Of a stretch of DNA of 64,000 nt, positions 8,614 through 17,378 are shown piece after piece. Origin of the DNA: Caulobacter soli (lineage in GTDB: Bacteria > Pseudomonadota > Alphaproteobacteria > Caulobacterales > Caulobacteraceae). The stretch is from contig NZ_CP049199.1 of the NCBI RefSeq assembly GCF_011045195.1, positions 1,488,001 to 1,552,000 of the forward strand, read 5' to 3'. The notes below the pieces were generated by a model, which worked only from the letters and a program-made list of their open reading frames with translations, was not told where the DNA came from and did no database searches. The translations under genes were made by a program, and so were the position numbers. Positions within the stretch are counted from its first letter, which is position 1, and each line of letters opens with the position of its first letter.

Positions 8614-9066
8614 CTACTGGCTCGTGGCTACGGTCTGCGTCGCCGTAGGATTCACGGCCACGACCGTACCGGCATCGGCGGCCGGCGCGTCGATCGAGAC
8701 CACGGCGGCGGCCTTCGGCGCATTGATGAACGGCGTTTCCTCGTTGAGCGGATCGGATACGCAGGTGGCGGCGACCTGCTTGCTCAGCTCTTCTTCCTTG
8801 CTGTTCTGTCGCATGCCCAGGGCGGCCGAGGCCACGGTGCCGGCGAATGGCACGACGGCGTTGCCGCCCATGCCGACCGCCTTCTTGAGCAGCCCAGGCT
8901 CTTCGTAATCGATCGCCTTGGCGCGGATCGCCTTGCAGGCTTCGGTGTCGTATTTCGGGTCCTTGGCGTCGAGTTTGGCCACGGTCTTGACCGGGGCTTC
9001 GCCGGCCGCGGCGATCATCGGCGTCACCGACAAGGCCAGAACAGCGCCGATCAGGATCGGTCGCAT
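8614..9066 (-). CDS. secreted protein of unknown function
   Basis: 150 residues with an N-terminal signal peptide (MRPILIGAVLALSVTPMIAA, cleavage likely after AAA or AGE). The mature part has two cysteines (DTEACKAIRAK and VAATCVSDP) that could form a disulfide, a hydrophobic glycine-rich stretch GMGGNAVVPFAGTVASAALG, and a Thr/Ala/Val-rich tail. A GGAAGGAG ribosome site precedes the ATG. It lies 57 bp downstream of the PdeM gene on the same strand and could be co-transcribed, but nothing ties it to DNA repair. No family recognised. Confidence 0.65.
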   Translation of the reverse strand: MRPILIGAVLALSVTPMIAAAGEAPVKTVAKLDAKDPKYDTEACKAIRAKAIDYEEPGLLKKAVGMGGNAVVPFAGTVASAALGMRQNSKEEELSKQVAATCVSDPLNEETPFINAPKAAAVVSIDAPAADAGTVVAVNPTATQTVATSQ

Positions 9067-9123
9067 GACGGTTCTCCTTCCAACGTCCCGGGATCAAAAC
9101 GCCCGGACGCGAAGGGTGATCCT

Positions 9124-9837
9124 TCAGTCTGGGCGCAGCGATTTCCAGCCGACAGCGTGAACCCGCCGAGGGCCCAGGGCGGCGGCCAATGGCGGGCCGC
9201 CGAACAGCGGGGCGAAAGCCTGGTCCAGGATGTTGAGCCCACCGGTGAAGGCCCCGAAGGCCGGCAGCACCAGGCGACTGCCGTCGGTCACGAAACAGCG
9301 CCGGCGGGTGGTGGCCCGGCCGCTGGTCACCTTGGCGGCCGGATGCAGGTGGCCGGCCACCTCGCCGGGCTGAGCGCCGGGCAGGGGCTCGTGGCGGAAG
9401 GTCAGGCCGGCGATCGCCGCCTCGTCGACCACGTCGCCGGGCAGGGCGCGAGGGCCGTCGGCGTCGTGGTTGCCCACCGCCCAGACCAGTTGCCGGCCCA
9501 AGGCCAAGGCGGCGATGCGGGCGCGATCCTCGGCCGGCAGTCGGTCTTCACCCGCGCCGTCGTGAAAGCTGTCGCCCAGGAAGACCAAGGTCGCGGGCGA
9601 CAGGGCCGCCAGTTCACGCTCCAGCCGGTCCAGGGTCTCGCGGGTGTCGTAGGGCGGCAGCATCTGGCCGAAGCGCGCGGCGTAGCTGCTGCCCTTCTCG
9701 AAGTGCAGGTCGGCCACGACCATCGTGCGCTCGGCCTCCAGCCAAAGGGCGCCGGAGTGGCGCAGCACGGCGCGCGTGCCCGCCACCTCGATCCGCAGGC
9801 CGCCGCAATCGTTGAGTTGGAACGCCAGACTGGTCAC
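9124..9837 (-). CDS. pdeM: ligase-associated DNA damage response endonuclease PdeM
   Basis: 237 residues of the calcineurin-like metallophosphoesterase fold with the complete metal-binding set in order: DLHFEKG (DxH), LGDSFHDG (GDxxHD), GNHDADG (GNHD) and GHLHPA (GHxH). The family is typically encoded beside a DEXH helicase, a beta-CASP exonuclease and an ATP-dependent ligase in a proposed repair set. Here the helicase gene is directly upstream with a 43-bp gap, while the exonuclease and ligase are not in this window. The start is a GTG at 9835-9837 giving MTSLAFQLND, a usual opening for the family. Confidence 0.9.
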   Translation of the reverse strand: MTSLAFQLNDCGGLRIEVAGTRAVLRHSGALWLEAERTMVVADLHFEKGSSYAARFGQMLPPYDTRETLDRLERELAALSPATLVFLGDSFHDGAGEDRLPAEDRARIAALALGRQLVWAVGNHDADGPRALPGDVVDEAAIAGLTFRHEPLPGAQPGEVAGHLHPAAKVTSGRATTRRRCFVTDGSRLVLPAFGAFTGGLNILDQAFAPLFGGPPLAAALGPRRVHAVGWKSLRPD

Positions 9838-9880
9838 GTCGTGGATACTCTCACTAAGTTTATCGCTCCGCGATCAGGCA

Positions 9881-12454
9881 CTAAGCCATCGCTTCCGCGA
9901 TCAGGTCTTCCTCGGCATCGGCCAGGATCATTTCGCCGGCCGCGTCGCCCGGCGCGCGCTCGCGGCCGATCTCCAGCATGATCGGCACGGCGATCGGCGA
10001 CACGCGGTCCAGCGCCGCATGACGGATGCGGCCCTGGATCCGCGTCAGCAGATCGCCCAGCCGCGCCACGTCCAGAGAACCGGTCGCCGCGTCGGCTCGG
10101 GCGCAGCGCAGCAGCAGGTGATCGGGCTGGTGACGGCGCAGCACGTCGTAGATCAAGTCGGTCGAGAAGGTCACCTGGCGGCCGGACTTCTCCTGGCCCG
10201 GATGGCGGCGCTCGATCAGGCCCGAGATCAGGGCGCAGGCCTTGAAGGCGCGCTTCATCAGGAAGCTCTCGTCCAGCCACGCTTCCAGGTCGTCGCCCAG
10301 CATGTCCTGTGCGAACAGTTCGTCGAGGTCGAGCCCGTCCATAGGCTTCAGCGACCAGATGTTGACCGCGTAGTCGTTGGCCACGAAGCCCAGCGGGCCG
10401 ACGCCCAGCCGGTCCAGCCGCCGGGTCAGCAGCATGGCCAGGGTGGTATGGGCCAGGCGGCCCTCGAACGGGTAGCAGACCATGTGGAAGCGCTTGCCGT
10501 GCGGGAAGGTCTCCAGCAGCATCTCGTCCTGCTCGGGAATGATCGAGCGGACCTTCTGGTAGCCCAGCCATTCCTGGACGTCCGGGGGCAGGGCGGGCCA
10601 TTCGCGCTCGTCGTGCATCATCGCCCGTACCCGGCCGGCCAGATAGGTCGACAGCGGGAACTTCGAGCCGCCCCAGCTGGGCATCATCGGGTCCTTGTCC
10701 GGCGCGGGCGTGACGAAGGCGTCGGCCCCGACCAGGCTGTTGAACCGCCAGACCTGGCCGGCGAACACGAAGGTGTCGCCCGGCTTCATGGCCTCGAAGA
10801 AGCCTTCTTCCGCCTCTCCCACCTTTCGGCCGCCCATCGGTCGTTTACCGCCGCCGATGCGCACATTGATCATGGCCGGCGAGACGATGGCCCCGACGTT
10901 CATCCGGTGAGCCAGAACGGCCTGGGCGTTGCGCGCCCGCCAAAGCCCGTCCTGGCCCGGCACGATGCGGCGGAACTTGTCGTAGGTGCGCAGGGCGTAG
11001 CCGCCGGTAGAGACGAAATCGACGACGGTCTCGAAGTCTTCCCACGACAGGTCGGCGTAGGGGCCGGCCGTGCGGACCTCGTCATAGAGGTCGGTCAGGG
11101 CGAAGGGCTCCGAGCACGCGCAGCCCATGATGTGCTGGGCCAGGACATCCAGCGCACCCATGCGAGCTGGCTCGCCATCCAGATGCCCGCCTAGGATGGC
11201 GTCGGCGGCGGCGCGGCACTCCAGATATTCGAAGCGGTTGGCGGGGGCCAGGATGGCGCGCGAGGGCTCGTCCAGGCGGTGGTTGGCGCGGCCGATCCGC
11301 TGGACCATCCGCGAGGCGCCCTTCGGCGCGGCCAACTGGATGACCAGGTCGACGTCACCCCAGTCGATGCCCATGTCGAGCGTGGAGGTGCAGACCACGG
11401 CCCGGATCTCGCCGCGCGCCATGGCCGCCTCGACCTTGCGCCGCTGCTCGGCGGCCAGGCTGCCGTGGTGCAGGGCGATGGCCAGGCCGTCGTCGTTGAG
11501 CTTCCACAGCTCCTGGAACGCGAACTCGGCCTGGAAGCGTGTGTTGACGAAGACCAGGGCGGTCTTGGCGCCTTTGATGATCTCGTAGATCTCGGCCATG
11601 GCGTGCTCGGCCGTGTGGCCGGCCCAGGGGACCCGGCCGCCGGAGACCAGGACTTCCACAATCGGTTGCGCGCCGCCCTGGCCGAGGACCAGGTCGACCT
11701 CATGAGCCGAGGAAATGAGGTCCTCCCCCTGTGGGGGAGGTGGTCGCGCGGCGACCGGAGGGGGGAGAGATCGGGCCTCCGCCGCCGTATCCCCCCACCG
11801 GCCTTCGGCCGCCTCCCCCACAGGGGGAGGGGCGTTCCAGCCCAGCCACCTTCTCACCAGGTCCGGATCATCCACCGTCGCCGACAACCCCACTCGTCGC
11901 AGGTTCGGCGCGAACAGTTGCAGCCGCGCCAGGCCCAGCGACAGCAGGTCGCCGCGCTTGGAGGGCCAGATGGCGTGGGCCTCGTCGATGATCACGCAGG
12001 ACAGGTCGGCGAAGTAGTTGCGCGCGCCCTCCCAGGCGCAGAACAGCGCCAGCTGTTCGGGCGTGGTCAGCAGGATGTCAGGCGGGCGCAGGCGCTGGCG
12101 CTGCTTGCGCGCCTCGCCGGTGTCGCCGGTGCGGCTTTCGGCGACGATCTTCAGGCCCATCTCGCGGATCGGCGTGGCCAGGTTGCGCTCGATGTCGACC
12201 GCCAGGGCCTTCAGCGGCGAAATGTAAAGTGTATGCACCCCGGCCGGCGTGTTGCGGGGCGCGCGCTCGGACAGTTCGATCAGGCTGGGCAGAAAGCCCG
12301 CCAGGGTCTTGCCGCCGCCGGTGGGGGCGATCAGCAGGGCGTCGCGGCCCTGCCGACCCTTCTCGACCATGGCCAGTTGATGCGGTCTGGGCGCCCAGCC
12401 GCGCGCGGCGAACCACTCTTGAAAGCGTGGAGGAAGGGCGGTCGCCGCGAGCAT
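9881..12454 (-). CDS. ligase-associated DNA damage response DEXH-box helicase (Lhr type)
   Basis: 857 residues. Helicase motifs in order: Walker A APTGGGKT at 43-50, DEAH in IIDEAHAIWPSKRGD, motif III LSAT, LVFVNTRFQAEFAF in the second RecA domain, the TLDMGIDWGD motif, and QRIGRANHRLDEPSRA (motif VI). The C-terminal winged-helix and Lhr-specific regions follow (PFEGRLAHTTLAMLLTRRLD). It should unwind damaged or branched DNA with PdeM, encoded just downstream. Residues ~208-245, between motifs III and IV, are a Pro/Ala/Gly-rich insert encoded by a palindromic repeat element (see 11721-11832); without it the length would match the usual ~815-820. A LexA-like site lies 19 bp upstream of the start. 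Confidence 0.9.
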   Translation of the reverse strand: MLAATALPPRFQEWFAARGWAPRPHQLAMVEKGRQGRDALLIAPTGGGKTLAGFLPSLIELSERAPRNTPAGVHTLYISPLKALAVDIERNLATPIREMGLKIVAESRTGDTGEARKQRQRLRPPDILLTTPEQLALFCAWEGARNYFADLSCVIIDEAHAIWPSKRGDLLSLGLARLQLFAPNLRRVGLSATVDDPDLVRRWLGWNAPPPVGEAAEGRWGDTAAEARSLPPPVAARPPPPQGEDLISSAHEVDLVLGQGGAQPIVEVLVSGGRVPWAGHTAEHAMAEIYEIIKGAKTALVFVNTRFQAEFAFQELWKLNDDGLAIALHHGSLAAEQRRKVEAAMARGEIRAVVCTSTLDMGIDWGDVDLVIQLAAPKGASRMVQRIGRANHRLDEPSRAILAPANRFEYLECRAAADAILGGHLDGEPARMGALDVLAQHIMGCACSEPFALTDLYDEVRTAGPYADLSWEDFETVVDFVSTGGYALRTYDKFRRIVPGQDGLWRARNAQAVLAHRMNVGAIVSPAMINVRIGGGKRPMGGRKVGEAEEGFFEAMKPGDTFVFAGQVWRFNSLVGADAFVTPAPDKDPMMPSWGGSKFPLSTYLAGRVRAMMHDEREWPALPPDVQEWLGYQKVRSIIPEQDEMLLETFPHGKRFHMVCYPFEGRLAHTTLAMLLTRRLDRLGVGPLGFVANDYAVNIWSLKPMDGLDLDELFAQDMLGDDLEAWLDESFLMKRAFKACALISGLIERRHPGQEKSGRQVTFSTDLIYDVLRRHQPDHLLLRCARADAATGSLDVARLGDLLTRIQGRIRHAALDRVSPIAVPIMLEIGRERAPGDAAGEMILADAEEDLIAEAMA
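11721..11832. repeat. palindromic repeat element inserted in frame in the helicase gene
   Basis: About 112 bp bounded by perfect 19-bp inverted arms, 11722-11740 (CCTCCCCCTGTGGGGGAGG) and 11812-11830, each itself nearly self-complementary. Inside are a GGTCGC/GCGACC hairpin and a GGCC-TTC-GGCC hairpin. The element at 48393-48516 shares this plan and the CCTCCCC/GGGGAGGTGG core but lies between genes. Here no stop or frameshift results; it reads as about 37 residues rich in Pro, Ala, Gly and Glu. Confidence 0.85.
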
Positions 12455-12472
12455 TGCCCACGCCTATAGCAT

Positions 12473-12487
12473 GTTCCCGTTCCGTTT
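12473..12487. promoter_or_regulatory. LexA-like site upstream of the DEXH helicase
   Basis: GTTC-CCGTTCC-GTTT matches seven of the eight fixed bases of the alphaproteobacterial LexA box GTTC-N7-GTTC. It lies 19 bp upstream of the helicase start at 12454. Motif match only. Confidence 0.4.
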
Positions 12488-12575
12488 CCATGCGGCTACC
12501 TGCCGCTTTCCGGTGTTTTGACAAGGGTGGTACGCGAGTCCATCCATAGGTTCAGACCGTTAGGGGCGTGCGACA

Positions 12576-13538
12576 ATGGGACGGATGGCGACGAGCGGCT
12601 TGGCGGGCCTGGCCCTGGCGGCGATGCTGGTCTCGGGCGCGCCGGCCTGGGCGGAAAAGTCCGCTCCCCATGAAATCTCTCGCGCCGAGTTGCTGCGCCG
12701 CGCCAAGGCCGGCGACATCAAGGCCTACGACCTGCTGGCCAACAGCTATCTCGACGCCAAGGGCGACCTGCGCGACGTCGAGGCGGCGGTCCGCTGGTTG
12801 AAGATCGGGGTCAAGGCCGGCGACACCGACTGCATGATCGACCTGGGCAATCTTTATTACGACGGCGCCGACCTGAATCAGGATCCCGACCAGGCGCTGT
12901 CGCTCTACGTGGCCGCCGCGGCCAAGGGCGACGCCCTGGGCGCCTACAACGCCGGCCTGGTCTACGAGACCAGCGCCGACGATATCGCCCAGGCGGTCAG
13001 CTGGTACCGCCGCGCCGCCGCTGGCGGCGACGAGGGCGGGATGTACAAGGTGGCCCTGGCCTATCAGTTGGGACGCGGCGCGCCGTCCGACTCGACCCAG
13101 GCCGTGGCCTGGATGCGCATGGCGGCGCGGGCCGGCTCGGCCGACGCGACCAACGATCTGGGCGAATACTATGCGCAGGGCTACGGTGTCGCGGCCGACC
13201 CCGTCCAGGCGCTGAAGTTCTACCGCGAGGCTGTTCGCCTGGGTTCTGCCGTGGCCATGGCCAATGTCGGCTCCGCCTATCACGACGGCGAGGGCGTGAC
13301 GGCCGACTTCCAGGAAGCGCGCAGCTGGTACGTGATGGCGGCCAACAACGGCGACGTGACGGCCTATTACGAGCTGGGCCAGATGTACGAGGACGGCGAG
13401 GGCGTTAAGACCAGCGCCGCCAAGGCCGTCGAGCTGTATCGCGCCGCCGCCGAGAGCGACGATGACGACGTCGCCCAGGCCGCCGAGGACGCCATCGAGC
13501 GCCTTGAGGGCGGATCCTCGACGACTCCGACCGCTTAA
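12576..13538 (+). CDS. secreted Sel1-repeat protein
   Basis: 320 residues. The N-terminal signal peptide LAGLALAAMLVSGAPAWA is followed by about seven Sel1/TPR-like repeats of ~36 residues (for example AVSWYRRAAAGGDEGGMYKV, AVAWMRMAARAGSADATNDL, ARSWYVMAANNGDVTAYYEL). Such alpha-solenoids act as protein-binding scaffolds, often in the periplasm. An ATG nine bases downstream (MATSG) is an equally good start. It points away from the helicase gene and lies 48 bp before the DinG-like gene. The repeats resemble those in the periplasmic part of PodJ in this window, but no specific partner can be named. Confidence 0.85.
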   Translation: MGRMATSGLAGLALAAMLVSGAPAWAEKSAPHEISRAELLRRAKAGDIKAYDLLANSYLDAKGDLRDVEAAVRWLKIGVKAGDTDCMIDLGNLYYDGADLNQDPDQALSLYVAAAAKGDALGAYNAGLVYETSADDIAQAVSWYRRAAAGGDEGGMYKVALAYQLGRGAPSDSTQAVAWMRMAARAGSADATNDLGEYYAQGYGVAADPVQALKFYREAVRLGSAVAMANVGSAYHDGEGVTADFQEARSWYVMAANNGDVTAYYELGQMYEDGEGVKTSAAKAVELYRAAAESDDDDVAQAAEDAIERLEGGSSTTPTA

Positions 13539-13544
13539 GCCGCC

Positions 13545-13559
13545 GTTCGCATTTTGTTT
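13545..13559 (+). promoter_or_regulatory. LexA-like site upstream of the DinG-like helicase
   Basis: GTTC-GCATTTT-GTTT matches seven of eight bases of GTTC-N7-GTTC and has the same variant second half (GTTTC) as the site at 12473. It ends 27 bp before the GTG start at 13587 and begins just after the Sel1 gene stop. Motif match only. Confidence 0.4.
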
Positions 13560-13586
13560 CGGCGGTCGACCTGCTAAATCAGGTGG

Positions 13587-16403
13587 GTGACCGCACAGAT
13601 TCCCGCCCTCGATCTCGCCCCCGCCCTGGTGGTTCTGCCCGGCCCGCGCGCCGGCGTCGCCGACGGCTCGGGCGAGGGGCGGGTGCTGCGCACGCCGGAC
13701 GCCCGCGACCTGCTCGAATACGGGCCGGTGCTGGTCGCCCACGCCTCGATGACCGCCAAGCGGCTGAACCTGCAGGCGCCGACGCGCGGGCGCGGCGTGT
13801 TCGACGTGCTGGAGCTCTACGCCTTCACCCGTCCGGCCACTTTCTGCGCGCCGTCGGCCGTGGGGTTGGCCACGGCCCTGGGCCTGCCCGAACCCAAGGG
13901 CGCGGCGGCCCAGGCCCAGACCCTGCGCGACGCCGCCGCCGCCCTGCTGCACGAACTGTCGCTGACGCCACGGCCGTCACGCGAGGAAGCTCTGGCCGTC
14001 GCCGAGACCCTGGCCCGCGCCGGCTGGTCCTGGGGGCCGGCGGTGGTCGGCGCCCTGCGCTCGGCCCCGGTCGGCAACCAGTTCCGCAGCTCCGGCCTCG
14101 ACGTCTGGGCCCGCGCCCTGGAGTGGGAAGACCAGGCCCCGCCCGGCGAGCCCGGCTCGCGTCCCGTCGATCCCGAACGCGCCAGCGAGCGCTTGAAGGA
14201 GCTGCTGCACCGCTCGGGCCTGGACGAGGTGCGCGAGGCCCAGGACACCTTCGCCCGCGAGGCCGCCTACGCCTTCGCGCCGCGTGAACGCGAGGGCGAG
14301 CCGCAGATGATGCTGGCCGAGGCCGGCACCGGTGTCGGCAAGACCCTGGGCTATCTGGCCCCGGCCTCGGTCTGGGCCGAGATGAACGGCCCGGCGGTGT
14401 GGATCAGCACCTATACCCGCGCCCTGCAGCGCCAGATCGAGCGCGAGAGCCACTCGATCTATCCCGACCCGCTGGTCCGGGCCCGCAAGGCGGTGGTCCG
14501 CAAGGGACGCGAGAACTACCTGTGCCTTCTGAACTTCCAGGAGCAGGTCAATACCGCCCAACTGGGCAATGGCGACCTGATCGGCCTGGGCCTGGCCGCC
14601 CGCTGGGCGCGCGCCAGTCGCGACGGCGACATGACCGGCGGCGACTTTCCGGCCTGGCTGCCGACCCTGTTCGCCATCCCGCCCTCGGTCCAGGCCGGAC
14701 CGGCCAACCTGGTCGACCGGCGCGGCGAGTGCATTCACGCCGGCTGCCAGCACTATCGCGTCTGCTTCATCGAGAAGGCCGTGCGGGCGAGCAAGCGGGC
14801 CGACATCGTCATCGCCAACCATGCCCTCGTGCTGAGCCAGGCGGCCTTCGACGGCGCCCGGGCGGCGCGCGGGCTGAAGGGCGACAACGAGACGACCTCG
14901 CTCAAGCGCATCGTCTTCGACGAAGGCCACCATCTGTTCGACGCCGCAGACAGCGCGTTCTCGGCCGCGCTTTCGGGCGCGGAGGCCGCCGAGCTGCGGC
15001 GCTGGCTGCGCGGGCCCGAGGGACGAGGCCGGCGGGGCAGGGGGCTGGAGGCCCGGCTGCTGGACATCATCGGCGAGCGCGAGGGCGCCCGCGCGGCCCT
15101 GAACGCCGCGCTTCAGGCCGCCGCCGCCTTGCCGGGTGAGGGCTGGTCGGGCCGCATCGCGCCGCCAGACGGCCAGGTCAATCCGATCGGACCTATTGAA
15201 ACCTACCTGGTCTCGGTGATCGAACAGCTACGGGCCCGGGTCACCGACCGCCCCGGCGCGGCTGAGCAGGGACTGCAATGCGCCGCCCGCCCGGCCATCG
15301 AGCTGGTCCGTGAGCGGGCCGGCGAGGCGGCCAAGGCTCTGGCGTCCATCGAAGCGCCGCTGCTGGCCCTGGCCCGTCACCTGGAAGACGTGCTCGACGA
15401 AGAGACCGACACCCTGCCCACCTCGGAGCGGGCGCGGATCGAAGGCGCGCTGCGGGGGCTGGACCGCCGAGCTCGCATGACCCTGCCGGCCTGGCGCTCG
15501 ATCCTGAAGGCCATCGACGAGGACGCCGAGGACGATCCGGAATTCGTCGACTGGTTCGAGGCGACGTTCCTGTACGGCCGTGTCGTCGACGCGGCCTGCC
15601 GTCGCCACTGGGTGGACCCGACCGAGCCGCTGCGCGCCGCCGTGCTCAGCCCGGCGCACGGCGTGCTGGTGACCAGCGCCACCCTTACCGACCCGGCCCT
15701 GGAAGACCCGTTCGCCCTGGCCGAGATGCGCACGGGCGCGGCTCGCCTGCCGCAGTCGCCCAAGGTGCTGCGTCTGGTCTCGCCGTTCGACTACGAGAAG
15801 AACGCCAAGGCCTTCGTGGTCACCGACGTGGGCAAGGACGATCCGCGCCAGGTCTCGGCGGCGATGCGTGAGCTGTTCCTGGCGGCCGGCGGGGGAGGGC
15901 TGGGTCTGTTCACCGCCATTCGTCGGCTCAAGGCCGTGCACGAGCGGATCGCCGCGCCCCTGGCCGACCGGGGGCTGGCGCTCTACGCCCAGCACGTCGA
16001 TCCGCTGGAAGCCGGAGCGCTGGTCGACATCTTCCGGGCCGAGGAGGACGCTTGCCTGCTGGGCACCGACGCCATCCGTGACGGCATCGACGTGCCGGGC
16101 CGATCCCTGCGTCTGCTGGTCTTCGACCGGGTGCCGTGGCCGCGTCCCGACGTGTTGCACAAGGCCCGGCGCGCGAGGTTCGGCGGCAAGGGCTATGACG
16201 ACTCCACGGCCCGCGCCCGCATCAGCCAGGCCTTTGGCCGCCTGATCCGACGGGCCGACGACCGCGGGGTGTTCGTGATGCTGGACGCCGCCGCGCCGAC
16301 CCGCCTGTTTTCCAGCCTTCCGGAAGGCGTGACGATCGAGCGCGTCGGCCTCGTGGAGGCGATCGAGGCCACCGCCGCATTTTTGTCGGAAGATCGTTCT
16401 TAA
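13587..16403 (+). CDS. DinG/Rad3-type ATP-dependent DNA helicase
   Basis: 938 residues, superfamily 2, XPD/DinG group, 5'-3' helicase. Walker A is AEAGTGVGKT near residue 247, the Walker B box is DEGHH, and the C-terminal motifs are VTSATLTD and ISQAFGRLIRRADD. Cysteines in YLCLLN, GECIHAGC and YRVCF give the four-Cys spacing of the iron-sulfur cluster. Residues ~1-110 look like a decayed DEDDh exonuclease domain (VLVAHASMTAKRLNL; FDVLELYAFTRPATF; LATALGLP), as fused to DinG in Firmicutes, but the first DxE motif is absent. The start is a GTG at 13587. It stands alone between the Sel1 gene and a small secreted-protein gene. Confidence 0.88.
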   Translation: MTAQIPALDLAPALVVLPGPRAGVADGSGEGRVLRTPDARDLLEYGPVLVAHASMTAKRLNLQAPTRGRGVFDVLELYAFTRPATFCAPSAVGLATALGLPEPKGAAAQAQTLRDAAAALLHELSLTPRPSREEALAVAETLARAGWSWGPAVVGALRSAPVGNQFRSSGLDVWARALEWEDQAPPGEPGSRPVDPERASERLKELLHRSGLDEVREAQDTFAREAAYAFAPREREGEPQMMLAEAGTGVGKTLGYLAPASVWAEMNGPAVWISTYTRALQRQIERESHSIYPDPLVRARKAVVRKGRENYLCLLNFQEQVNTAQLGNGDLIGLGLAARWARASRDGDMTGGDFPAWLPTLFAIPPSVQAGPANLVDRRGECIHAGCQHYRVCFIEKAVRASKRADIVIANHALVLSQAAFDGARAARGLKGDNETTSLKRIVFDEGHHLFDAADSAFSAALSGAEAAELRRWLRGPEGRGRRGRGLEARLLDIIGEREGARAALNAALQAAAALPGEGWSGRIAPPDGQVNPIGPIETYLVSVIEQLRARVTDRPGAAEQGLQCAARPAIELVRERAGEAAKALASIEAPLLALARHLEDVLDEETDTLPTSERARIEGALRGLDRRARMTLPAWRSILKAIDEDAEDDPEFVDWFEATFLYGRVVDAACRRHWVDPTEPLRAAVLSPAHGVLVTSATLTDPALEDPFALAEMRTGAARLPQSPKVLRLVSPFDYEKNAKAFVVTDVGKDDPRQVSAAMRELFLAAGGGGLGLFTAIRRLKAVHERIAAPLADRGLALYAQHVDPLEAGALVDIFRAEEDACLLGTDAIRDGIDVPGRSLRLLVFDRVPWPRPDVLHKARRARFGGKGYDDSTARARISQAFGRLIRRADDRGVFVMLDAAAPTRLFSSLPEGVTIERVGLVEAIEATAAFLSEDRS

Positions 16404-16478
16404 TCAGCACCCTGAAGGGTTTCAGTGAAGCTTGCCTCGCCTATATGCGGGGACGCTTGTCGTTCGGGATGTTGAAGT

Positions 16479-16955
16479 TTGGCGTTGGGTAGAGATCTGG
16501 CGGCCCTGTCGGTCGTTGCGTTGCTGGGGATCGCGCCTGCCGCCCAGGCCGGCGAGTTCGTGCGCGCCGATTGCCGCGCCGTGGTCAAGCCGACCGACGC
16601 CCTGCGTTTCGACACCGACGAGCACCTGCGCTGGTACAAGCGGTTCTGGACCGGCGCCTGCGATCACCTGACCTTCTGTTTCCCCGGCTCGCCCAACTGG
16701 AACGACGTGGTCGGCAAGCTGCTGGTCAAGGGCGGTCCCGGCGAGCAGCCGGCCCTGCTGCCCAAGGCCTGCCGCCTGGGCCAGCTGATCGGTCTGGAAT
16801 GGGCCAAGGACAAGGACGTCCAGAAGATCAGCACCAAGGATTTGAAGGTGTTCAACACCATGCTCGAGGCGGCCGGGGACCCGCTGAAGGGCGTCGACGC
16901 CGTGGACGCCAAGGCTAGAGCCCTGGCCGCCCAGTCGACGCCGAAAAGGCCCTGA
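16479..16955 (+). CDS. small secreted protein, function unknown
   Basis: 158 residues with a signal peptide (LAALSVVALLGIAPAAQA, cleavage before GEF). The mature protein has four cysteines (VRADCRAV, TGACDHLTFC, PKACRLG), suggesting two disulfides and a periplasmic site. The start must be TTG at 16479 or a downstream codon: the nearest ATG upstream is out of frame and ends at a TAG, and no strong ribosome site is seen. The gene sits 75 bp after the DinG-like helicase and 88 bp before an HTH gene. I do not recognise the family. Confidence 0.6.
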   Translation: MALGRDLAALSVVALLGIAPAAQAGEFVRADCRAVVKPTDALRFDTDEHLRWYKRFWTGACDHLTFCFPGSPNWNDVVGKLLVKGGPGEQPALLPKACRLGQLIGLEWAKDKDVQKISTKDLKVFNTMLEAAGDPLKGVDAVDAKARALAAQSTPKRP

Positions 16956-17043
16956 TAGAGTCGCTCATCCGACGCAAAGGCGTCGAATTCCTGCAACGGA
17001 ACGGGCCTACACCCTCGCATCGGGGGAGTGCCAGGAGCGTTGC

Positions 17044-17313
17044 ATGACCAGATCCCAGACCCCCGCCGCCGACCTGGCCGTCGACGATCAAGCCGACCCG
17101 GGTCACGCCCGCTCGGCCCGCGCCCTGGTGCAGGGCGTGCGCTGGCGCAGCGGTCTCTCGCAGGACGAGTTCGCGCGGGCCTTCTGCATCCCCGTGGCGC
17201 AACTGGCGGCGCTGGAACTGGGCCAGGCCCGGCCCGACGCGGCCCTCACCGCCTATCTGCGCGTGATCGACCATGCGCCGGACGTGGTGCGCGAGGCGCT
17301 TGAGCGGGCTTAG
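17044..17313 (+). CDS. XRE-type helix-turn-helix regulator
   Basis: 89 residues with a Cro/C1-like HTH at ~25-80: ALVQGVRWRSGLSQDEFARAF is the first part, followed by IPVAQLAALELGQARPDAAL, which carries the typical recognition-helix and ExG pattern. The N-terminal 20 residues are probably disordered. A CAGGAGC ribosome site precedes the ATG. No effector domain is present and the adjacent acetyltransferase gene (66 bp on, same strand) is the only obvious local target. Relatives are often partners of HigB-type toxins, but there is no toxin gene here. Confidence 0.75.
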   Translation: MTRSQTPAADLAVDDQADPGHARSARALVQGVRWRSGLSQDEFARAFCIPVAQLAALELGQARPDAALTAYLRVIDHAPDVVREALERA

Positions 17314-17378
17314 GTCGGCGAGATTTGTCCTCCCGTCCCACGTCTGGCATGGAGAGGCCCCGCAAGGAGCTTCCCCTC

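Noticed and set aside
17349..17378. ATG start 10 codons upstream for the sugar acetyltransferase
   Set aside because: AAGGAG is spaced correctly for the GTG at 17379, which also gives the usual family N terminus.
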